Below, piece after piece: positions 57,871-64,000 of a DNA stretch of 64,000 nt. A program made the position numbers and the translations under genes. Position 1 is the first letter of the stretch. Each line of letters opens with the position of its first letter. The notes beneath the pieces were generated by a model. The model searched no databases and was not told the DNA's origin. It was given only the letters and a program-made list of their open reading frames with translations. Source of the DNA: Anthoceros angustus (lineage: Eukaryota; Streptophyta; Anthocerotopsida; Anthocerotales; Anthocerotaceae); the NCBI GenBank assembly GCA_010909165.1, contig MU008174.1, positions 744,001-808,000 on the forward strand, written 5' to 3'.

Positions 57871-59907
57871 GGCTGGCACGGCAGGGTGCGCCCTGCACGA
57901 CCTGTCCTAGAAGCAGGCCATGCCGCCCACCGGATCGAACGCTCCAGCAGCGCCCTGGAAATCCAGCATAGAGCATTCAGGAGCGTAAGCTATGCGCGCA
58001 TGGGCGAGGGGTTGGGGTGCCTGCAATTGCCTGGCCTGGCCTGGCCTGGCCTGTTGGTGTGTATCTCCAGCCTCTGCCACCGAATCGGGCCGAGCAATGC
58101 CTGCCTGCACTGATGGAGCTCGGCTGCGCCCAGGCTACCGGGGCTCGGCTTGCCTGTGCTGTCGGCTGGGCAGCCGGGGACGGCAAGGCTGGGCGGGCGA
58201 GGGGGGACTAGAGGGAGGCTACCATCTTACGTCCTCAGATTTTGGAGATCCGAGTCGAACCTCGAACCTGTTTCCATGATCTCCCAAGTCATTACCGGCC
58301 ACAAAACACAATCACCAAACATAATACTTAACGTAGGTACGACTTAATATGATTTTGTTCAATTTTTAAATTAAGTCCACCTACCTATGCAGAGTTTCTT
58401 AGGGAGATTATTGTTTACAAATCCGTTTCAAGTTTGTATACTTGTGCTCCTCAAAGCATCCTTCACCTGCACTAAATTGTAGATGAACCAGTTGCTGCCC
58501 ATGTTGAAGAGATGAACGTCTCCTCTACAAAGTGTAATTGGCTTGTTGCCGATGGTAGTTCAAAACTTCTTCAAACCTTCAGCTTTTCTAGAGGCAACGC
58601 TACTATAACTCTTCCACTTCAACTTGTTTGATGACAATGTTGTTTGAGCAATGAATGTTGCAAGGTTTCTACTTTTGTTGCTCTCTTCACTCTTTTTTTC
58701 AAGCCTTGATTCTTCTTGAAATATTGAACATGCCACATACGACAAATATAAGGCCTTGGCCTTATATTTGTTGAGGCCTTGGCTAAGTGAACGCGGACTA
58801 AGCCCTCGGGTAGCTTACTCCCACGATTTTGTGAACTCTGGTTAGTTCCTTTAAGTGTTTCTTTGGGCAAGGGAACGTTGTGGGACATCAGACTTTTTCA
58901 AAAATTATTGGATTCTGTCCAAGTGGTTTTCGGATGGATAGCAAAATTCTCAAAAAATCCTGAGCTATGGAAGATCCCAATTTTGGGCTTAAAGGTGAAA
59001 CGAAAGTCTCAAATTAAGTATGTCGAGCATTTTGGGGTTTATCTCGATTTTCTTCAGCCGATGCTACAAAACGTTTTCTCTAAGCCGTTTCTTCAAACTC
59101 TTTAATTTTTTGATAGTCTTCGATATGTATCTTAGCTTTATCAATCGTATTACTCGTTTAGTCTTCAAAGATCTCATTCCAAGTACTCGTGTATTTGAAA
59201 GATTCACATAAATGCAAGCCCTTGCATCCATAGTTCTTTTCGTGTCACTTTTCAAGCATATTTGGACCATATTACAACTTTTTGTCTCCATTCACAATTT
59301 TCTAATGCTCCCTTGAAGGCCATGCAACACCATCTCCTTCATTAGTTTGCCACACATGCTTACGCTACAGAATCTTACAAAAGGTTGTACTACAGTATAT
59401 GTTTCATCTAGCTGAAAGTCATAACAAGGTTCACATTTAATAAGCTTTTTCCGCTAATTATGATCAATTGCTCTAAACGAGCAATTTCCACTAAATATTG
59501 AAAGAAGCTCTTGCACTTTCAGGTATTTCCTCCATGGAAATCACTTATACCTTTGCTATCCGAATCCTAATAGGCGGCGGTATACCAACAGTAGGCTCTT
59601 TCATCAGCCATGGTGACTATGAATTATTTTCAACCTATATGAATAGATTCTTAATATTATCACTAAAACAACTATAGCTGGCCAATATGGGATTAAATAA
59701 TTTATACTTAACTCACCTTACATTAATGAATTAATCAATTGCTTAATAGCTCAAGCTATAAGCTAAGAAACACATCCAATCATCCTCATAAGTATTTATT
59801 TATGTTTATTTTATCTATTAATTATATATATTAAATTTACAAATCAGGCAAGAACAATGCTGTATTTGAAGGTATAAATTATATAATGGCAACCCTGTGG
59901 CCATACA
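57871..59907. other. spacer upstream of LEUNIG
   Basis: 57871-58200 is GC-rich with a short cctgg array (about 58029-58052) and must hold the LEUNIG promoter and leader. From 58330 it becomes AT-rich. A perfect 14-bp inverted repeat with a 2-nt centre lies at 58742-58771. Open frames at 58863-59291 on both strands are unrecognised. Confidence 0.45.
58742..58771. repeat. 14-bp perfect inverted repeat
   Basis: acaaatataaggcc (58742-58755), tt, then its exact reverse complement (58758-58771). A further partial copy (tgaggccttggct) follows immediately. Confidence 0.9.
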
Positions 59908-59988
59908 GCAGCTTTGGCCGAGTGGTTAAGGCGTGTGCCTGCTAAGTACATGGGTTCGCCCGCGAGAGTTCGAATCTCTCAGGCTGCG
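59908..59988 (+). tRNA. tRNA-Ser (anticodon GCT)
   Basis: An 81-nt class II tRNA. The acceptor gcagctt (59908-59914) pairs with aggctgc (59981-59987). The loop ctgctaa carries anticodon GCT at 59941-59943, and there is a long variable arm and T arm gagagttcgaatctctc. No intron and no encoded CCA. A tttt at about 59997-60000 fits a Pol III terminator. Confidence 0.95.
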
Positions 59989-60331
59989 ATGTGAAACTTT
60001 TGGCCCGTCCCATGGTCAATAATATAACTTTTCCATTTTACCCGCAATGCCGCTGCCTGGGGATCAGCGCATCAAAGGACCGTGCTGTTGTCTCTTGAGT
60101 TACACCAACATGTTCAGCGGCATAAGATTGCTTTGGCCAACATATACTGCTATAATTATTACCTACGGAATTGCTCACACTACGGTGGGAAAAACTTTAT
60201 GTTTGTGAGATACGTAAAATAAACGGGAACCTAAATCCAAAACCGAAACCCTAAAAGGTGAAGTGACGAGGAATCGGTAAGGAGATGGTAGACAGTGTCG
60301 CAGGTTTCCGTTAAATAAGGGCTTTGAGTTT
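59989..60331. other. spacer between tRNA-Ser and the F-box gene
   Basis: Presumed 3' flank of the minus-strand F-box gene. No other structure recognised. Confidence 0.4.
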
Positions 60332-60764
60332 TTATTGGGTGTCGACCTTGTCTTTGGCAGGTTCGTAATGAGAGACGACGCAAGGGATATGCATATCTGG
60401 CATCCATACTTGGAGGCGAAGCAACGGACGAGGCTCCAGGAATTCAATGTGTCGGTGGTAGAAGCCATCGTGCAGAACGACTCTCCAAGAAACCAGCGTC
60501 AAATTGTAAGCAACCACATGCGTCTGACAGCGGCTCAAGATGTACCTGCCCCGCACGATGCATGCCAAATCTTCCGTCAGGACAGTGAACAAAACGTTCC
60601 CCGAGACCTTCACATTTTCCACGCTGTAAGAGAAGGGCGTGTGAGCAGAAGCAGGGATCCTGGCAGCAAACGCCACCGTCATCTCCTCCACCAACTCCTC
60701 CGGCATGCAGGCAAGCCCCTCAAATTTCTCCGCCCTGCCATGCTGCACCCACACACACAGCCTC

Positions 60765-60835
60765 TGCATCTGCCTCTGCATCTGCCTCTGCATCTGCCCC
60801 TGCCTCTGCCCCTGCCCCGCCTCCTCCTCCTCTGC
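60765..60835. repeat. 12-bp minisatellite within the F-box gene
   Basis: Plus-strand units of cctctgcatctg, about three perfect copies followed by degenerate ctgcccctgcct forms. On the coding strand one frame gives Arg/Gly/Cys repeats and another Gln/Met/Arg repeats; the coding frame changes across it. Confidence 0.85.
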
Positions 60836-61315
60836 ACCCACGAAAGCCTGTCCTGGTACACCGCCAGGTGCACGCTGTACCCGGTCCCGTTCCCTGGCCC
60901 CGGCAGCTGCCTCACCCTCTGCACCTCCACGCCCGTCTCCACATCCAGCAACAGCATCTCCATCTTCTTCCCCCCCACCCGGGCGTACATCACGTCCTTG
61001 CAAATGACGAGCGGGTTGAGCAGCACGTCCTGCCCCAGCCCGGAGGGATGCACGCGGGAGCTCCAGGCCCCAGACCTGCTGCAGTACTCGCCCACCACGT
61101 CCGCCGGGTAGCGGCACTGCGCTACAGCTACCACCTTGTACCGGTCCTGCTCGGCCGCCAGCAGCACCTTCCCGCGGCCCTTCCAGTCTTCCCTCTGCAC
61201 GAGGCCCTCGAAGGAGAGCAAGGGGAGCTCCCGCCACGAGCTGTTGTGGAGGTTGAGGAGGGAGACGGCCAGGCTGCGATCCCCCCAGTCCGCCCGGCCC
61301 ACCACCCCGCTCTGG

Positions 61316-61371
61316 AAGCTCACATTCTGGTTGGAGGAAGCTCACATTCTGGTTGGAGGAAGCTCACATTC
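61316..61371. repeat. 22-bp direct repeat within the F-box gene
   Basis: Three consecutive units of aagctcacattctggttgga plus gg, the last one diverged at its 3' side (ctagtgga). Each carries an AG on the coding strand. Two extra copies (44 bp) would shift frame. Confidence 0.9.
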
Positions 61372-62160
61372 TAGTGGAGTCCGCGGAAGCTATGCGGGAG
61401 CGAGTCCAGATGTAGGTCCTGGATCCAGCACCGGGGTTGGGAGAGGCATCCCGGGGCCTTCTGCACTGTGAGCGGGTTGCTGATGTCCCAGAAGATGGCG
61501 AGGAATGCGGAGTCCGGGGTGCGCTGGAACATGCACGCTGCAGCAGGCAGCAGCGGGGCCTGCCAGGGCGGATCCAGCAGCGCCTTCCACTTTTTGCTCA
61601 CGGCCCGGAACCTTGCCCTGCTCGGCGCTGGCAGGGATTCCACAACCGTCTCCAAGATCGCTCCAGGCAGCTGACTCCAGAGCTCTGCGTCCATGTCGGG
61701 GACCTGGAGGTGCTCAGATGCAAACCACTGCTCGTCCACCAGGTGCAGCCGCAGATGCGTCATGGCGGATGCTGGAGCACTGTGAGCCGCCATCGCCGCC
61801 TCCTTCTCGAGCTCCGAAACAGAGGCAACGAGTAATCCATAAGCCTGCTTCTCACCGTCGTCCCAGCGTGGATTCGCGATGCCGAGATCTAGGATCTTAT
61901 TTGCCTGCCGTTCAAAGATGAGTGCCGGAAGATGCGCAGTGGCCTGGATACAGCGAACATGTCGACAAGTAGGACAAAATTGTTGCCGTTCTGCAATCAC
62001 TGTGATTCTCTTCCCGCATGACAATCCATGGAGACAAAAGAACGACAGAGCTTGTGATTCTTCGAGCCTGGCAGCAGTGATATGCAGAAGAGCTTCTCGG
62101 AGTTCCACTTGCTGACAGTAGCAGAGAAGACTGAAGGCATGTTGCCGGATACAAGCCAGC

Positions 62161-62270
62161 CAGTTCAGCTCCTTTAGCCCTGGCAGTGTTTCCGCTCCTC
62201 AACCCTGTGCCATCTCATAGATACACCTACTGCAAACACCCAGACCACTGCCATGTTCATCAGGGTCGAT
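62161..62270 (-). pseudogene. decayed copy of the SDH7 last exon
   Basis: Sequence at 62161-62270 aligns with 62335-62447, which contains the genuine SDH7 last exon and its acceptor. Shared blocks are ctttagccct, gcctttccgc-like segments, aaccctgt, a conserved cacctac and a downstream catcagg. The copy reads out of frame with stops on the coding strand. It lies behind the real stop codon, so it may now be 3' UTR. Confidence 0.65.
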
Positions 62271-62321
62271 GGCTCAATTTGACCTTTGTGGAAGTAACAT
62301 GAAAGACAGCAGGCCGGCCCG

Positions 62322-62843
62322 CTAATTGCTAGGCAGTTGATCAGCTTCTTTAGCCCTCGCAGCCTTCCGCCCCTGAACCCTGTAGAATATCTCACACACA
62401 GCACCTACGAACACCGAAAAGCATCCCCATTTTCGTCAGGATCGGTATTATTTTCATTTCCTCTCCGCAGAGCAATGACCTAACACCACATGAATGATAA
62501 GACAGATCCAGACTTTCTCCACTGACATCAGCGCGCAACCCTCACCTGCTGCCACGGATAGGACGAGCACGTCTCCGAATGTCTTCATGGCGCTGACAGT
62601 CGTCTTCGTAGATTTGTAGGGATCCAGATAAGGATCGTTATCCAGAAGCTGCAAACATGGATCACAATGCGTGAGGATGCAAGGCGGGTAAACGTGATTA
62701 GACCGTGAGGATAAAATCGAATCAGAGCTCGCAATTGGACGCACAATCCGCTCCCTCGCGCCTGCTTCCTCTGACAGTCTGCGGACATGAGCTGGTGGAG
62801 CAATGGATGTCCTCCGAGCCACAAGCGCCCGTACACCCTGCAT
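62322..62843 (-). CDS. SDH7: succinate dehydrogenase subunit 7, mitochondrial
   Basis: Three exons, 62843-62745, 62648-62546 and 62404-62322, give 94 aa, close to the size I recall for plant SDH7. Exon 1 is an Arg/Ala-rich mitochondrial presequence (MQGVRALVARRTS) ending EAGARERI, matching the EPGAREK block of SDH7. Exon 2 has LLDNDPYLDPYKSTKTTV then FGDVLVLSVAA, matching the family DP.L..(F/Y)KS.K..V....(I/F)GDVL..VV.AG. Exon 3 continues AVCEIFYR and a basic, Ala-rich tail, aligning with CCYEIYVKA. SDH7 is a plant-specific small subunit of respiratory complex II in the inner mitochondrial membrane. Introns are 96 and 141 nt. Identification is from recalled family sequence; the gene is too short for certainty. 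Confidence 0.75.
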
Positions 62844-62957
62844 CCTGACAAGCGCCACTTTCTCCCACGAGGTTTGCAACGAGTGCGCGTGAAAATTTAA
62901 AATACTACATTAGTTTTACACGTTAACAATATCTTTCCCTTACGTTATGAGCACAAA

Positions 62958-63029
62958 GTGGCTGTAGTTTAGTGGTAAGAATTCCACGTTGTGGCCGTGG
63001 AGACCTGGGCTCGAATCCCAGCAGCCACA
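62958..63029 (+). tRNA. tRNA-His (anticodon GTG)
   Basis: A 72-nt cloverleaf. The acceptor gtggctg (62958-62964) pairs with cagccac (63022-63028). The anticodon stem ccacg/cgtgg has loop ttgtggc and anticodon GTG at 62991-62993, and the T arm is ctgggctcgaatcccag. The 5' G(-1) is not encoded and would be added after transcription, as usual for nuclear tRNA-His. Confidence 0.95.
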
Positions 63030-63558
63030 GTTGGGATCAAGAGGTGACATTCTGTCAGGCGACGCGTTCCCTTTCAGTTTTTCGAAACGTGGGTTTTGGC
63101 AGGAATCCCAATGTCTTCAAATGGTGTGTGCGCGGTGCTAGGTCTTTCGAATTGGTTGGAGCTGGTAGGAATTGTGAGCGTGATCTTGAATCAGACGCAG
63201 TTGCCGCAGAGGGAGGCGTGATTGGTTGAGATGCTGCATTCAGGAGCCGAGACAGTTATGCCACATTTGAAGGCAGTTTGCTTTCTACGGTCTAGTGCTG
63301 ACAATGTTCAGCTTCTGAGGAATCCGCTGTTTGGAGAGTGTCACCTTTGTGAGTGTCGTGGATCGCCTGTGTTCATCTCTGTCTTCATGTTGCTGCATTG
63401 TTGTTTTTTTGTCGTGGATCGCCTGTGTTGATCTCTGTCTTCATGTTGCTGCATTGTTGTTTTTTTGTCGTGGATCGCCTGTGTTGATCTCTGTCTTCAT
63501 GTTGCTGCATTGTTGTTTTTCTGTTCTCATGACGAATGTTTGCTGATTGTCCATCCAG
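63030..63558. repeat. spacer with a 56-bp triplication
   Basis: Three copies of a 56-bp unit starting gtcgtggatcgcctgtgtt at 63355, 63411 and 63467, nearly identical apart from one C/G site. The stretch before it (63030-63354) has no recognisable gene. Confidence 0.85.
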
Positions 63559-64000
63559 ATCATTTAAATCCGACTCTCCGAACTGTCTGCAGACACTAAC
63601 GTATGAAACTGAGAGTGGCTTGGACTTCAGACTACCTGATATTCGTCCTGTGTTTTTGATCAATTTGATCATGGATAGACGGGACGATCCAGTGACACCT
63701 ATTCTGAACCAGTGAATTTATCAGGTTCTGATAGGCATTCAAGACAAAAGAGTGGACTTGAAGGTTTCTGCTGATCACAGCTATGCCCTAAGATCACTAG
63801 GCATCTAATTCTGGTCTGTGTGAATAATCCTTTTCTCTCCACTAACAGGCTGATCTTTGTTTTCAGGAAGTCGTTTCATCATGGGAGGAAGATTCCTTTC
63901 TCAAGTCAAATACGTACGAGAACTTCGGTGATCTTGTAGCCATAAAGAAGACGGTTGATAAATTTCAGTACACCTCTAAAAGCAACCAGAAGGTGCAGTC
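63559..64000 (+). CDS. partial unknown gene running off the right edge
   Basis: Two segments look like exons. After an acceptor (ccatccag) at 63558, the frame reads SFKSDSPNCLQTLTYETESG, then LPDIRPVFLINLIMDRRDD to an in-frame TGA near 63713. After acceptor ttttcag at about 63867, the frame reads EVVSSWEEDSFLKSNTYENF then GDLVAIKKTVDKFQY to the window end. The phases of the two do not join directly, so a further exon or a break lies between; the frame after the TGA (VLIGIQDKRVDLK) may be part of it. I do not recognise the protein. Confidence 0.4.

Larger units (their letters stand above)
60332..61793 (-). pseudogene. second F-box gene of the same family, reading frame broken at repeats
   Basis: From the ATG at 61793 the minus frame encodes an intact F-box (LWSQLPGAILETVVESLPAP then RARFRAVSKKWKALL) and continues to a TAG near 61371. 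The homologous C-terminal part resumes in a second frame (about 61323-60840, with SLLNLHNSSWREL), then after a 12-bp repeat run moves to a third frame ending at 60332 (HVVAYNLTLVSWRVVLHDG). It matches the F-box gene at 12 kb along its length. Both breaks lie on tandem repeats: three 22-bp units at about 61316-61371 and 12-bp units at about 60765-60815. An intron (for example aca/gtgcag to ttccag) could bypass the first break; the second has no obvious remedy. Upstream open frame (to 62108) includes FCPTCR but no ATG. Confidence 0.65.

Overview
This is nuclear DNA from a land plant, probably a seedless one (bryophyte or lycophyte grade). The evidence is the plant-only gene content: a LEUNIG co-repressor, DYW-lineage PPR proteins, a BAC2-type carrier, CDC48B, SDH7 and an Arp2/3 subunit. 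There are also eukaryotic tRNA genes and many short spliceosomal introns, mostly 80-200 nt. I cannot name the species. Exon models were built by hand from splice signals plus remembered family sequences, and all the multi-exon models close in frame.

Layout. 1-3.8 kb is repeat-rich and gene-free: a 49-bp array, decayed 59-bp repeats and a foldback-like inverted repeat. A tRNA-Arg(ACG) gene follows. 4.15-10.4 kb (+) is a 10-exon gene for a 1778-aa alpha/beta-hydrolase-like plus CAAX-protease protein. 10.7-11.2 kb (-) is a small LDNRRL-motif protein. 11.8-13.0 kb (+) is a frameshifted F-box gene, followed by a triplicated non-coding block. 14.6-15.6 kb (+) is a BAC2-like mitochondrial carrier. 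16.2-17.2 kb (+) is an intronless ARPC2. 17.8-18.5 kb is a dead PPR gene. 19.5-21.6 kb holds two small unknown genes of similar architecture. 23.7-29.7 kb (+) carries two PPR genes with an antisense PPR relic between them.

29.8-32.5 kb (-) is CDC48B (12 exons). It is head-to-head, across 368 bp, with a 26-exon gene (32.8-42.7 kb, +) for a 2258-aa conserved plant protein that I cannot name. 42.7-47 kb is repeat-bearing spacer. 47.0-48.2 kb (-) is a PP1 catalytic subunit. 48.2-52.5 kb is a repeat-rich spacer with stacked tandem duplications. 52.5-57.9 kb (-) is LEUNIG (18 exons, long polyglutamine tracts). After another spacer come tRNA-Ser(GCT), a second F-box gene of the same family as the 12-kb one and also frame-broken (60.3-61.8 kb, -), SDH7 (62.3-62.8 kb, -) with a decayed copy of its last exon behind it, tRNA-His(GTG), and a partial unknown gene running off the right edge.

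The genes do not form one pathway. They are unrelated housekeeping genes (mitochondrial respiration and transport, actin nucleation, AAA+ unfoldase, phosphatase, transcription co-repression) among fast-evolving PPR and F-box members. I found no clear new defence or mobile system. The best candidates for something undescribed are the two small unknown genes at 19.5-21.6 kb, the foldback element with an internal array, and the repeat-associated breakage of the paired F-box genes.
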